Position numbers and translations under genes: made by a program. Shown piece after piece: positions 40,695 to 49,520 of a DNA stretch of 64,000 bases; the stretch's first letter is position 1; each line of letters opens with the position of its first letter. Source of the stretch: QAMH01 sp900556425 (GTDB lineage: Bacteria; Actinomycetota; Coriobacteriia; Coriobacteriales; QAMH01); assembly GCA_902475535.1 (NCBI GenBank), contig CABRZR010000010.1, positions 34,003 through 98,002 on the forward strand, written 5' to 3'. The notes beneath the pieces were generated by a model. That model was not told the DNA's origin. It ran no database searches and worked only from the letters and a program-made list of their open reading frames with translations.

Positions 40695-42407
40695 ATGAGT
40701 ACCGAGAAAGAGCAATACGAGCGCTGGCTGGAGCATGTCTCTGCCCAGGAGGCCGAACAGCTTCGCGAACAAGCCGAGTCGATAGAAGAGCTGCATGACG
40801 CGTTCTACCGCGAGCTCGCGTTTGGCACGGCCGGCCTGCGCGGTATCATCGGGCTTGGCCCCAATCGCATGAACGTCTACACCGTCGGAAAGGCGACTCA
40901 GGGCCTTGCCGACTATCTCAACGCGCATTACGAGAATCCGAGCGTCGCCATTGCTCGCGATAGTCGCAACATGGGCGAGGAGTTCGTCTCCGCCGCGGCT
41001 TGCGTGCTTGCGGCAAATGGCATCGTCGCGCACGTGTATCGCGCTATCCAGCCCACGCCCGTCCTCTCCTTCACCGTGCGCGACCTGCACTGCAGCGCGG
41101 GCATCAATGTAACGGCAAGTCATAATCCGGCGGCTTACAACGGCTACAAGGTCTATGGCGAAGACGGTTGCCAGATTGCATCGCAGGCTGCGGTCGAGAT
41201 TCAAGCTGATATCGACGGCCTCGATTTCTTCAACGATGTCAAGCGCATGGATTTCGACGAAGCGGTTGCGGCTGGTCTTATCAAGTGGGTTGACACCTGT
41301 GTCGTCGACCGCTTTCTCGATGAGGTCGCCGCTCAATCTGTCAAGCCAAAGGACGCCGTCGCTATCGACAAGCTCAAAATCGTATACACTCCGCTCAACG
41401 GCACGGGCCTTGAGTGCGTGACGCGCATCCTCAAGCGTGTGGGCCTTGATGATGTGAGCGTCGTTGACGAGCAGAGGGATCCTGACGGTGACTTCACGAC
41501 TTGTCCGTACCCCAATCCAGAGGATCGTGCGGCGCTTGAGCTTGGGCTTAGGCTTTGCGAGCGCGTCAATCCCGACATATTGCTTGCCACGGATCCGGAT
41601 GCAGATCGTGTGGGCATTGCTGTTTTGCATGATGGTGCATATGAGCTTCTGACGGGCAACGAAGTCGGCGTCCTGCTCATCGACTACATCGCCAAGCGTC
41701 TCTCCGAAAGGGGAGAGGATCTTTCGGAAAAGCTCGTCGTGACGACCATCGTCTCCACGCTCATGCCTGATGCCCAGGCTGCATATTATGGTTTCGAACT
41801 CAGGCGTGTGTTGACAGGGTTCAAGTACATCGGCGGCCAGATCGCTTTGCTCGGACAGAACGAGGCTGATAGGTTCATGTTCGGTTTCGAGGAGTCGTAC
41901 GGCTACATGTCCGGTACCTATGTGCGTGACAAGGATGCCATCAGCGCCTCCATGCTCATATGCGAGATGGCGCAAATGTATAAGAACGAGGGAATCGATT
42001 TGGTCGAGGCCATTGAATCTCTCTACGAGCGCTATGGCTATTATCTCAACAAGACCATCAACATGTCCTATCCGGGAAGCTCCGGCGCCGCCAAAATGGA
42101 GGCGATAATGGACGGCTTGCGCACAAATCCTCCACAAGTTATCGCTGGCTTACCTGTCATGAGTATCTTGGACTATGCGGATGGCGCTCCTATGACCAAG
42201 ATAAACGGAAATCCTGACGAGCATCAGATCCTTCCCGATGCAAACGTCATCTCCTTCGACCTTGGTGATGGTGTGCGTATCATCATCCGTCCCAGTGGTA
42301 CTGAACCGAAGATAAAAGCATATGTCTTTAGTAAGGCAAACACTCGTGACCAGGCAGAACGGCTTCTATTGGAGCTTTCTAGCGCTGCTCAGAAACTCTT
42401 GGATTAA
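40695..42407 (+). CDS. pgm: Phosphoglucomutase/phosphomannomutase (alpha-D-phosphohexomutase)
   Basis: Protein of 570 residues, the PgcA/PGM2-like length. Phosphoserine loop TASHNPAAYNGYK near 139-151, metal loop DPDADR near 300, sugar-binding GFEESYGYM and phosphate-binding RPSGTEPK near 532-539. Interconverts hexose 1- and 6-phosphates for wall and glycogen sugars. ATG three bases after the GHKL gene with AAGGAG overlap upstream. Confidence 0.92.
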   Translation: MSTEKEQYERWLEHVSAQEAEQLREQAESIEELHDAFYRELAFGTAGLRGIIGLGPNRMNVYTVGKATQGLADYLNAHYENPSVAIARDSRNMGEEFVSAAACVLAANGIVAHVYRAIQPTPVLSFTVRDLHCSAGINVTASHNPAAYNGYKVYGEDGCQIASQAAVEIQADIDGLDFFNDVKRMDFDEAVAAGLIKWVDTCVVDRFLDEVAAQSVKPKDAVAIDKLKIVYTPLNGTGLECVTRILKRVGLDDVSVVDEQRDPDGDFTTCPYPNPEDRAALELGLRLCERVNPDILLATDPDADRVGIAVLHDGAYELLTGNEVGVLLIDYIAKRLSERGEDLSEKLVVTTIVSTLMPDAQAAYYGFELRRVLTGFKYIGGQIALLGQNEADRFMFGFEESYGYMSGTYVRDKDAISASMLICEMAQMYKNEGIDLVEAIESLYERYGYYLNKTINMSYPGSSGAAKMEAIMDGLRTNPPQVIAGLPVMSILDYADGAPMTKINGNPDEHQILPDANVISFDLGDGVRIIIRPSGTEPKIKAYVFSKANTRDQAERLLLELSSAAQKLLD

Positions 42408-42441
42408 ACGTTTTTACGTATACGATGGGCTTGCTGCGTTG

Positions 42442-42495
42442 AATTGGCAGGGATATATACATCCGTCATATCTCTGCCAATTGTCTAAGATATTT
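42442..42495 (+). terminator. Probable terminator after pgm
   Basis: A near-perfect 15-bp inverted repeat (AATTGGCAGGGATAT 42442-42456 and its complement 42468-42482 with one mismatch) followed by GTCTAAGATATTTTG. The T-run is short, so termination efficiency is uncertain. Confidence 0.6.
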
Positions 42496-42568
42496 TGACC
42501 TTCAAAATCATTTCATTTTCTAGTCACTTATTTCTGCAATCCTAGTCAATCTCGTGTTCCGTATGGTT

Positions 42569-42574
42569 TATAAT
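42569..42574 (+). promoter_or_regulatory. Candidate -10 element of spoVS
   Basis: TATAAT 59 bases before the spoVS start, downstream of the pgm terminator. No good -35 hexamer. The remainder of the pgm-spoVS gap is AT-rich without other visible features. Confidence 0.45.
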
Positions 42575-42633
42575 CCTCTCGCTGAAAGCTTAAACACTGT
42601 ACTAATGAAGAACACACGCACTAGGGACACACC

Positions 42634-42948
42634 ATGGATTTTCTGAAGGTTTCAAGCAAGTCTTCCCCCGCTTCTGTTGCCGGCGCGATTGCCGGTCTTA
42701 TCAAAGACGGGAACCCCGTACGTATACAATCGATTGGCGCCGGTGCGGTCAACCAGGCCGTCAAGGCGATTGCCATCGCGCGTGGGTATCTCGCACCGAG
42801 CGGCATTGACGTTGCCTGCGTTCCCTCCTTCGTCGAACTCGAGATAAACGGTGATACGCGCACGGGCATTCGATTCGCAGTTCACCCGCATTACTCTGAC
42901 GATATCGTCGAGGTCGAGGAGAGCGTAGACGAAGTAACGCTCGTCTAG
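42634..42948 (+). CDS. spoVS: Stage V sporulation protein S family protein
   Basis: Protein of 104 residues; core of about 86 residues typical of SpoVS (LKVSSKSSPASVAGAIAGLI, GAGAVNQAVKAIAIARGYL) plus an acidic tail. SpoVS is an Alba-like, probably nucleic-acid-binding protein named from Bacillus sporulation but found in many non-sporulating bacteria. No sporulation genes occur in the window. Starts a run spoVS-PHP-miaB-miaA-dapF-hflX. Confidence 0.9.
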   Translation: MDFLKVSSKSSPASVAGAIAGLIKDGNPVRIQSIGAGAVNQAVKAIAIARGYLAPSGIDVACVPSFVELEINGDTRTGIRFAVHPHYSDDIVEVEESVDEVTLV

Positions 42949-42957
42949 GGGCGCCGC

Positions 42958-43782
42958 GTGGTCTTTGCGGATCTGCATATGCACTCGTCCGCATCTGACG
43001 GAACGCTCGATGCTGTCCATATCGCCGATCTAGCAGCCCGGACCGAAGGTCTGCATGCCATTTCCATCACCGATCATGACAGCCTGGCTGCCCTTGAGGA
43101 TGCCAGGCTGTCGTGTGCCATGCACGATGTCGATTTCGTTCCTGGCGTCGAAATCACGACACGGCACGCGGGACGCGCCGTACACATGCTCGGCTACTTT
43201 GTCGATGCAAACAGCTCCACACTCGCTGGCTTTCTCGACGAGAATCGTCGCAGGCGCGCCGAACGTGTCTGCAAGATGGCCGATTTGCTTCATGACCAGG
43301 GATATCCCGTATGCGCCGAGGACCTCCTGACATCAGAGGAAACACCGAATAGGCCGCTTCTCGCACGTTTGCTCCTGCAGCGTGGGTGTGTCTCAAGCGT
43401 CGACGATGCCTTCAGGCGGTTGCTTGGTTCCTCGTCACCCTGCTACATCGATGCTGTCTATCCCGAGACGATTGAGGCCATGCGGCTCATTGCCGAGGCG
43501 GGTGGATGCTCCTTCGTGGCCCATCCCGCACGCTATCGCATCGTTGACCTCATTGCGCGTTTTGCCCGCGAAGGCATGACGGGACTGGAGGCGTACCATA
43601 CCATGCAGTCGCCCGCGCAAAGCGCTGAGCTTGTCGAGATTGCCCATGACCTCGGGTTAGGCGTGAGCGGCGGGTCGGATTGGCACGGCGATGACGTGCA
43701 TCGGGCGCATTTGGGCGGTTGTGGTCTTAGCGAAGATCAGTTCCGTTCATTTCAAGATGTGTGTGGGCGCACGTGTAGATAA
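42958..43782 (+). CDS. PHP-domain phosphoesterase
   Basis: Protein of 274 residues with GTG start. PHP metal motifs visible: ADLHMHSSASDGT (HxH, 6-8), ITDHDS, VPGVEIT, FVAHPARY and GGSDWHGD near the end. Relatives hydrolyse 3',5'-nucleotide bisphosphates or 5'-ends of RNA (RNase AM/YciV type), which the length suits. Substrate inferred from family only. Confidence 0.82.
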   Translation: MVFADLHMHSSASDGTLDAVHIADLAARTEGLHAISITDHDSLAALEDARLSCAMHDVDFVPGVEITTRHAGRAVHMLGYFVDANSSTLAGFLDENRRRRAERVCKMADLLHDQGYPVCAEDLLTSEETPNRPLLARLLLQRGCVSSVDDAFRRLLGSSSPCYIDAVYPETIEAMRLIAEAGGCSFVAHPARYRIVDLIARFAREGMTGLEAYHTMQSPAQSAELVEIAHDLGLGVSGGSDWHGDDVHRAHLGGCGLSEDQFRSFQDVCGRTCR

Positions 43783-43805
43783 CGAAGTAGGTCTGGTTGA
43801 AGCAT

Positions 43806-45158
43806 ATGACGGATGAGAACAAGCCTCTCAGTGGTATGACGTATTGGCAGCGCACCTTTGGCTGCCAGATGAACGAGAACGATGCCGAGCGCATCTCAGG
43901 CATGCTCGAGGAGGCGGGCGCGCTGCCGGTACTCACCATCGAGGAGGCAGACATCGCCGTCTTCTTGACCTGCTGCGTGCGTGAAAAGGCCGAGTTGCGT
44001 CTTATGGGACAGGTCGCATCGATCAAGAACGTTCCTAGCGCACATGAGGCCAAACGCATCATCGCCGTGGGAGGATGCATCGGACAGCTCGAGGGCGCAT
44101 CACTGCGCGACGAGCTATCTCACGTGGATATCGTCTTCGGGACGCATAACCTCGGGCATCTCGTCGATTTGATTCAGCGACGCCTTGTGACGGGTGAGCC
44201 GCAGGTCGAGACAATCGACGTGAACGACGGCTTCTCGAGCGATTTGCCCGTGCGTCGCGAGAAGCCATGGCATGCCTGGGTCCCCATCATGACCGGCTGC
44301 GACAACTTCTGCAGCTATTGCATCGTGCCCTACGTACGTGGCCGCGAGATGTCACGCCCGCTCGACGACGTTGCAGCCGAGCTTGCCCTGCTTGCCGACG
44401 AAGGCATACGCGAGGTGACTTTGCTTGGTCAAAACGTCAACTCGTATGGGCGTGATCTTTACGGCACACCGCGCTTTGCCGAGGTACTTTCGTTGGCGGG
44501 GGAGTCGGGTGTTGATCGGATACGCTTCGTGACGAGCCATCCCAAGGACCTGCTTCCAGAGACCATCGAGGCCATGGCAACGTATCCCAATATCATGCCG
44601 CAGCTCCATCTGCCGCTGCAATCCGGCTCAAACCGCATTCTACATGCCATGAACCGCTCATATACCGTCGAGCATTATCTTGACCTCGTGCGCGATCTGC
44701 GCACAGCCTGTCCCGATATCTCGCTTTCCACGGACATCATCATCGGTTTTCCGGGCGAGACCGAAGAGGACTTCGCTGCTACCCTCGACGTTGTCAGGGA
44801 AGTCGGCTATGGGCAGATGTTCCGCTTCATCTACTCGAAACGTCCGGGGACGCCGGCGGCAACGATGCCCGATGACACGCCGCGCGAGGTCTTGCAGGAG
44901 CGCTTCGAGCGCCTTGAGGAGCTTGCCCAGGCAAGCTCGCTTGCGGAGAACAGGCGCGAGGTCGGTCATACCCTGCCTGTGCTCGTGGATGCGAGTTCGC
45001 GGCGTGATGCTGGCGTTCTGGCGGGAAAGAGTCCTAAACTTCAGACCGTGCATGCGCCACTTGCGGATGGCATGCACATCGAAGACGTCATCGGGCAAAT
45101 CGTTGATGTCCGCATTGACGATGCGACGACAAACTACCTGCAAGGAACAGTTGTCTGA
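43806..45158 (+). CDS. miaB: tRNA-2-methylthio-N6-dimethylallyladenosine synthase
   Basis: Protein of 450 residues. N-terminal cysteines in TFGCQMNENDAE, TCCVREKAE and GGCIGQ, radical SAM cluster C165-x3-C169-x2-C172 (CDNFCSYC) and C-terminal TRAM domain (LPVLVDASSRRDAGVLAGKS). Adds the methylthio group to i6A37 of tRNAs. NTCCVREKAE is typical of MiaB and separates it from RimO. ATG 43806 is chosen over an in-frame TTG at 43797. Next to miaA, which makes its substrate. Confidence 0.93.
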   Translation: MTDENKPLSGMTYWQRTFGCQMNENDAERISGMLEEAGALPVLTIEEADIAVFLTCCVREKAELRLMGQVASIKNVPSAHEAKRIIAVGGCIGQLEGASLRDELSHVDIVFGTHNLGHLVDLIQRRLVTGEPQVETIDVNDGFSSDLPVRREKPWHAWVPIMTGCDNFCSYCIVPYVRGREMSRPLDDVAAELALLADEGIREVTLLGQNVNSYGRDLYGTPRFAEVLSLAGESGVDRIRFVTSHPKDLLPETIEAMATYPNIMPQLHLPLQSGSNRILHAMNRSYTVEHYLDLVRDLRTACPDISLSTDIIIGFPGETEEDFAATLDVVREVGYGQMFRFIYSKRPGTPAATMPDDTPREVLQERFERLEELAQASSLAENRREVGHTLPVLVDASSRRDAGVLAGKSPKLQTVHAPLADGMHIEDVIGQIVDVRIDDATTNYLQGTVV

Positions 45159-46099
45159 TGTCGAATTACCGCGATAAGGTCGTATGTATCCAGGGGGCGA
45201 CTGCCTCGGGAAAATCCGAACTTGCCGAGCGCATCGCCACAATCCTTGGCGGAGAGATCATCTCGGCAGACTCCATGCAGATCTATCGCGGCATGGATAT
45301 CGGAACAGCCAAGGTGCCAGCATCCGAGCGTGCGGTCGCCTATCACTGCATCGACATTCTCGATCCCGGAGAACCCTATTCCGCCGCCTTGTTTCAGCAT
45401 GACGCACGTGCCGCCATCGAGGACATACGCTTGCGTCGACGTCTACCCATCATTTGCGGAGGTACTGGCTTTTACGTACGTGCCGCTCTTGACGACATGG
45501 ACTTTGCTCCGGGGGATGCGGAGAATCCCGTTCGGCTGAAATACATGCACATGCTCGAGGAGCTCGGCAGCGATGGCCTTCATGAGCTGCTCGGGCAACG
45601 AGACCCCGAAAGCGCCGCGCTCATCCATCCCCATAACGTGCGACGTGTCATTCGGGCGTTCGAAATGCTCGAGGAAGGGGAGAGCTATGCCGAACGCAAG
45701 CGGGCCTTTGCCACGCTGCCTGCCTGCATACCGAGCATCAAGTTAGCCCTCGACGTCGAACGACAGACGCTTTATGAACGTATCGACAAACGTGTCGATG
45801 TCATGATCGAGAGCGGTCTTGTCGACGAGGTGCGACACTTGCTCGATGAGGGCTTTCGTGATGGCCTCACGGCTCCGCAGGCCATTGGCTACAAGGAAAT
45901 CGTCGCGTACTTGGAGGACGACATCACGCTCGATGAGGCCATCGCCCAGGTCAAGCAGGCAACGCGACGCTATGCCAAACGCCAGCTCTCCTGGCTGCGA
46001 CGCGACTCCGAAATCATATGGTTACATGCCGATGAGGGGATTACTGATACACTGGTACAACGTACGATAGACGAGATTGAAGGGGCTGCCCGAACATGA
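45158..46099 (+). CDS. miaA: tRNA dimethylallyltransferase
   Basis: Protein of 313 residues. P-loop GATASGKS at 13-20, ISADSMQIYRGMDIGTAK and GGTGFYVRA match MiaA, which prenylates A37 of tRNAs reading U-starting codons. ATG overlaps the miaB stop (TGATG); its own stop overlaps dapF (ATGA). Confidence 0.95.
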   Translation: MSNYRDKVVCIQGATASGKSELAERIATILGGEIISADSMQIYRGMDIGTAKVPASERAVAYHCIDILDPGEPYSAALFQHDARAAIEDIRLRRRLPIICGGTGFYVRAALDDMDFAPGDAENPVRLKYMHMLEELGSDGLHELLGQRDPESAALIHPHNVRRVIRAFEMLEEGESYAERKRAFATLPACIPSIKLALDVERQTLYERIDKRVDVMIESGLVDEVRHLLDEGFRDGLTAPQAIGYKEIVAYLEDDITLDEAIAQVKQATRRYAKRQLSWLRRDSEIIWLHADEGITDTLVQRTIDEIEGAART

Positions 46100-46965
46100 G
46101 ATACGATTTTGCGAAGCTCAACGGCCTTGGCAATGACTTTGTCATGATTGAGGACCTGGATGACAAGATTACTCTCACCCCAGACCAGGTTGCGGCAGTT
46201 TGCGATAGGCATTTCGGCGTCGGTGCCGATGGTGTGATTATCGTCAAGCCCTCTCCACGGCCAGAGTGCGCCGCATACATGGATTACTACAACTCCGATG
46301 GCACCAAGGCGCAAATGTGCGGCAACGGCGTGCGTTGCTTCGCGAAGTTCCTCGTTGACCGCAATATCATCGATTCGCAGGCAGGGAACTTCATCGCCGA
46401 TACGCTTGCCGGCCCCAAGCCCATCAGCTTCACGCTCGATGATAACGGCAAGCTTGCCTGTGCCACCGTCGACATGGGCGCTCCCATACTCGAGCCGCTT
46501 GAAGTTCCGACGACCTTTGGTGGCACCGAGACGCCGTTCGGGCGTGTTGCATGTGATGCGGAGTTCTATCTTGATGGACGCATGCTGCGCTTCACCTGCG
46601 TTTCGATGGGCAATCCCCATGCCGTAACCTTCGTTGACAAGAGAGATCTCGAGCTCGTCAACTCGCTTGGTCCCCTTGTCGAGACCTGCGAGGCCTTTCC
46701 CGAAGGTACGAACGTCGAATTCGCGTGGGTCGATGGCGATACCATTCACATGCGCGTGTGGGAACGTGGTTGTGGTGAAACGCTTGCCTGTGGCACGGGA
46801 GCTTGTGCGACGGCTGTCGCAGCGCACATATGCGGTCACACGCCGCGAAAGGTCACGCTCGAACTCATTGGTGGTACCTTGCAGATCGAGTGGCGCGAAA
46901 GCGATGGTCACGTCATGATGACCGGTCCAGCCGCCGAAAGCTTTACCGGTAGCTTCGAGCTCTAG
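46096..46965 (+). CDS. dapF: Diaminopimelate epimerase
   Basis: Protein of 289 residues. Both catalytic cysteines are present: C75 in AQMCGNGVRC and C232 in LACGTGACA. Converts LL- to meso-diaminopimelate for peptidoglycan and lysine. Start overlaps the miaA stop. Fourth DAP-pathway gene of the window with dapA, dapB and lysA. Confidence 0.96.
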   Translation: MRYDFAKLNGLGNDFVMIEDLDDKITLTPDQVAAVCDRHFGVGADGVIIVKPSPRPECAAYMDYYNSDGTKAQMCGNGVRCFAKFLVDRNIIDSQAGNFIADTLAGPKPISFTLDDNGKLACATVDMGAPILEPLEVPTTFGGTETPFGRVACDAEFYLDGRMLRFTCVSMGNPHAVTFVDKRDLELVNSLGPLVETCEAFPEGTNVEFAWVDGDTIHMRVWERGCGETLACGTGACATAVAAHICGHTPRKVTLELIGGTLQIEWRESDGHVMMTGPAAESFTGSFEL

Positions 46966-46977
46966 GTCCACGCTCGT

Positions 46978-48279
46978 ATGCCGCGTCCGAAGTTCGAAGT
47001 TGTCACCGAGGAGCTGCCCGAGCGGGCCATACTCGTCGGTATCGATCGCGGAGACCCCGACTGGCCATTAGCCGAGTCCATGGCCGAGCTCGAGCGCCTC
47101 GTTCAGACGGCGGGTGCCGAGGTCGTGCATACGATGTCCCAGAAGCTCGATGCGCCCAATCCGCGCACCTTCATCGGGGCTGGCAAGGCCGAGGAGCTCG
47201 CAGAATGCGTACATGCGCTCCGTGCCGACGTCGTTATACTCGACGACGAGCTTTCGCCCTCCCAGCAAAGCAATCTCGAGCGCATCGTCGGGAAACCCGT
47301 CAAGGTTATCGATCGAACGGCGCTCATACTTGATATCTTCGCCCTGCATGCAACAAGTCGCGAAGGTCGTCTGCAGGTCAAGCTCGCCCAGAACCAATAC
47401 CTCTATCCGCGTCTGCGTGGCATGTGGAGCCATCTGGCTGCACATCGCATGGGCGGCGGCGTCGGTTCACGCTTCGGCGAGGGCGAGTCCCAACTCGAAG
47501 TTGACAGACGTCTCGTGCGCAAGCGAATCGGACGCATACGTCGCGAGCTCGCCAATCTCGAGAGCAGCAGGAACACGCAGCGCAAGCATCGCAAACAATC
47601 CGGTGTTTTTCGCGTTGCCCTGGCTGGCTATACCAACGCCGGCAAATCGAGCCTCATGAATGCTCTTACGGGTTCCGACGTGCTTGCATATGACAAGCTG
47701 TTTGCGACACTCGACTCGACGACGCGCGTACTCGACTTACCCGGTGCCAGTAAGGTAACGTTGACTGACACCGTCGGCTTTATCCAGAAGCTTCCGCACA
47801 ATCTCGTTGAAGCATTTCATTCGACGCTCGATGAAGTGCGCGAGGCCGACCTCGTTCTGCTTACGGTGGATGCCGCTTCAACGCAGCGCGACGCCCAGCT
47901 CAAGGCCGTCAAAGACGTACTCGGCCAGATCGGCGCATCTGATATTCCTCGACTCACGGTTTTCAACAAGATAGATTTGCTCGAGCATGAGCGCAGCGAG
48001 GAGCTCGGGCACTTGCGGGACCTCTATCCCGAAGCCGTATTCCTCTCTGCCAAGACAGGTGCGGGGATGAGTGACTTGCGCGCCAGACTCGAGACAGAAC
48101 TCGAGAGCCGTTATGCATCCATGCACGTATGCATACCCTATGACCAGGGACGATATGTCACCATTGCACATGAGCAAGCGTGCGTAAATCATGAAAGCTA
48201 TGAGGCGGATGGAATCTGCCTCGAAGTGTGCCTGCCCGCGTCGCTCGTGAGCCAGTTCAAGCAGTTTGAAATTGCATAG
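46978..48279 (+). CDS. hflX: Ribosome-associated GTPase HflX
   Basis: Protein of 433 residues. N-terminal HflX domain with the glycine-rich segment AHRMGGGVGSRFGEGESQLE, then G domain: GYTNAGKSS near 217-225, DTVGFIQKLP and FNKID. HflX rescues or splits stalled 70S ribosomes under stress. ATG 12 bases after dapF without a strong ribosome site. Convergent with lexA, three bases apart. Confidence 0.93.
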   Translation: MPRPKFEVVTEELPERAILVGIDRGDPDWPLAESMAELERLVQTAGAEVVHTMSQKLDAPNPRTFIGAGKAEELAECVHALRADVVILDDELSPSQQSNLERIVGKPVKVIDRTALILDIFALHATSREGRLQVKLAQNQYLYPRLRGMWSHLAAHRMGGGVGSRFGEGESQLEVDRRLVRKRIGRIRRELANLESSRNTQRKHRKQSGVFRVALAGYTNAGKSSLMNALTGSDVLAYDKLFATLDSTTRVLDLPGASKVTLTDTVGFIQKLPHNLVEAFHSTLDEVREADLVLLTVDAASTQRDAQLKAVKDVLGQIGASDIPRLTVFNKIDLLEHERSEELGHLRDLYPEAVFLSAKTGAGMSDLRARLETELESRYASMHVCIPYDQGRYVTIAHEQACVNHESYEADGICLEVCLPASLVSQFKQFEIA

Positions 48280-48282
48280 GGA

Positions 48283-48933
48283 CTAATAGCTCCGGAACAA
48301 ACCGGTAACAACGCCGAGGATCTGCGCATCGCGCGTGAAGATTGGCTCCATGGCATCATTGTGCGGCTGCAGACGTATGCAATCCTTTTCCTTGTAGTAG
48401 GTCTTGACCGTGGCGCCATCATCAATCATCGCGACGACGATATCCCCGTTATTAGCCGTGTTCTGCTCGCGCACGAGGAGCGTGTCGCCATCGAAGATAC
48501 CAGCATTGATCATGGAGTCGCCGTGCACCGTGAGCAAAAACGAATTGCGGTCGCCGAAGAGCGAGGTGGGCAGCGGAACCTCCTCTTCTATGTTTTGCTC
48601 GGCAAGAATGGGCGTGCCTGCGGCAACGCGCCCGACCAGGGGAAGCTGAACGAGCGAATGCTCGTTGAACTGCGTAGACGACGTATTGCCTGCCGGCGTC
48701 TTCTGCTCTTGCTCTGCCCCCGTAATGACCATGGACCGTGATTTAGCCCCGTCACGCCTGATATATCCCTTTGCCTCAAGCGCGTTGAGATGCGCATGGA
48801 CAGTGGAGGGGGAAGATAGGCCAATGGCCTGGCCAATCTCACGCACAGATGGGGGATAGTGCTTTACCTCGATGCACTTTCGAATGTAATCAAGTATCTG
48901 TTGCTGGCGTTTGGTGAGCTTTTCGTTATCCAT
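48283..48933 (-). CDS. lexA: LexA repressor
   Basis: Protein of 216 residues. Winged helix-turn-helix at about 28-60 (SVREIGQAIGLSSPSTVHAHL). Self-cleavage site Ala105-Gly106 (GRVAAGTPIL), catalytic Ser140 (HGDSM) and Lys177 (ATVKTYY) are all present, so it should be a functional, RecA-cleavable SOS repressor. ATG 48933 follows GGGAGGATGGC. Three LexA boxes lie upstream in the divergent gap, implying autoregulation. Confidence 0.96.
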   Translation of the reverse strand: MDNEKLTKRQQQILDYIRKCIEVKHYPPSVREIGQAIGLSSPSTVHAHLNALEAKGYIRRDGAKSRSMVITGAEQEQKTPAGNTSSTQFNEHSLVQLPLVGRVAAGTPILAEQNIEEEVPLPTSLFGDRNSFLLTVHGDSMINAGIFDGDTLLVREQNTANNGDIVVAMIDDGATVKTYYKEKDCIRLQPHNDAMEPIFTRDAQILGVVTGLFRSY

Positions 48934-48986
48934 GCCATCCTCCCGGACTCGTTATCAAAGAGTTTAGACGAAATCCTCGTTAATTA

Positions 48987-49056
48987 CAAACAGATGTTCG
49001 TTTTTTATTGGCATCAAACAGATGTTCGTATATTATATATCGAGAACAGATGTTCG
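48987..49056. promoter_or_regulatory. Three LexA (SOS) boxes spaced 28 bp with divergent promoters
   Basis: CAAACAGATGTTCG at 48987-49000 and 49015-49028, AGAACAGATGTTCG at 49043-49056; starts are exactly 28 bp apart. Plus-strand promoter: TTGGCA 49008-49013, 17-base spacer, TATTAT 49031-49036, with box 2 filling the spacer. Minus-strand -10 for lexA: TATAAT read from 49037 to 49032, with box 3 upstream where the -35 would be. LexA should therefore repress both lexA and the divergent small gene. Recognition is by match to the CGAAC-N4-GTTCG consensus. Confidence 0.85.
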
Positions 49057-49125
49057 GTTTAAAACCGTGTCACAGGTAACGGATATAACAAACGGGCACG
49101 TACATGAAGCAAACAGGAGGTCAAC

Positions 49126-49413
49126 ATGAACGCTCTCCGCACGCAAGAAGCCAACATGATGCTCACATCAGTCAATGTGCAACCGCAGCTTACCGTTATC
49201 CAGGGCATGCCACGCACGCGTGAATCGCTATTAGACCGTATGGCAAATATGGCGTTCGGCTATTTGCACGGCGGCGATTTCTCCTCGGATGTGCACGACG
49301 TGCTCGATTCGCGCGCACATCACGTTTTCCTCAATGGCATGCGTGAGCGAGTCTTTGCCTTCGCTGCGTGCACCGTGGCCATAGGCGCCCTTTTCGTTTT
49401 CTCCTTCATGTAA
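49126..49413 (+). CDS. Small SOS-controlled tail-anchored membrane protein
   Basis: Protein of 95 residues, not recognised as a known family. Residues 1-75 are soluble with a helical stretch (TRESLLDRMANMAFGYL); 76-94 are a hydrophobic helix (VFAFAACTVAIGALFVFSF) preceded by GMRER, predicting an inside N-terminus and a C-terminal anchor. ATG follows AGGAGGTCAAC. It is divergent from lexA with a LexA box between its -35 and -10, exactly the position of yneA, sosA and divS, SOS-induced division inhibitors of other Gram-positives. A division-inhibitor role is inferred from position; those proteins are anchored differently. Confidence 0.7.
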   Translation: MNALRTQEANMMLTSVNVQPQLTVIQGMPRTRESLLDRMANMAFGYLHGGDFSSDVHDVLDSRAHHVFLNGMRERVFAFAACTVAIGALFVFSFM

Positions 49414-49520
49414 AAAGGGGAGGCAGCTGGGGCAAACGCTCGTGCAAGCTCGGCCGTATGACCATCGTTCTCTGTTAGAATCACGCTACTTGATAATTCA
49501 ACGCAAAGTGAGGAGAACGG

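Noticed and set aside
42442..42495. Riboswitch upstream of spoVS
   Set aside because: The strong hairpin lies directly after pgm and before the candidate spoVS promoter, so a terminator explains it better.
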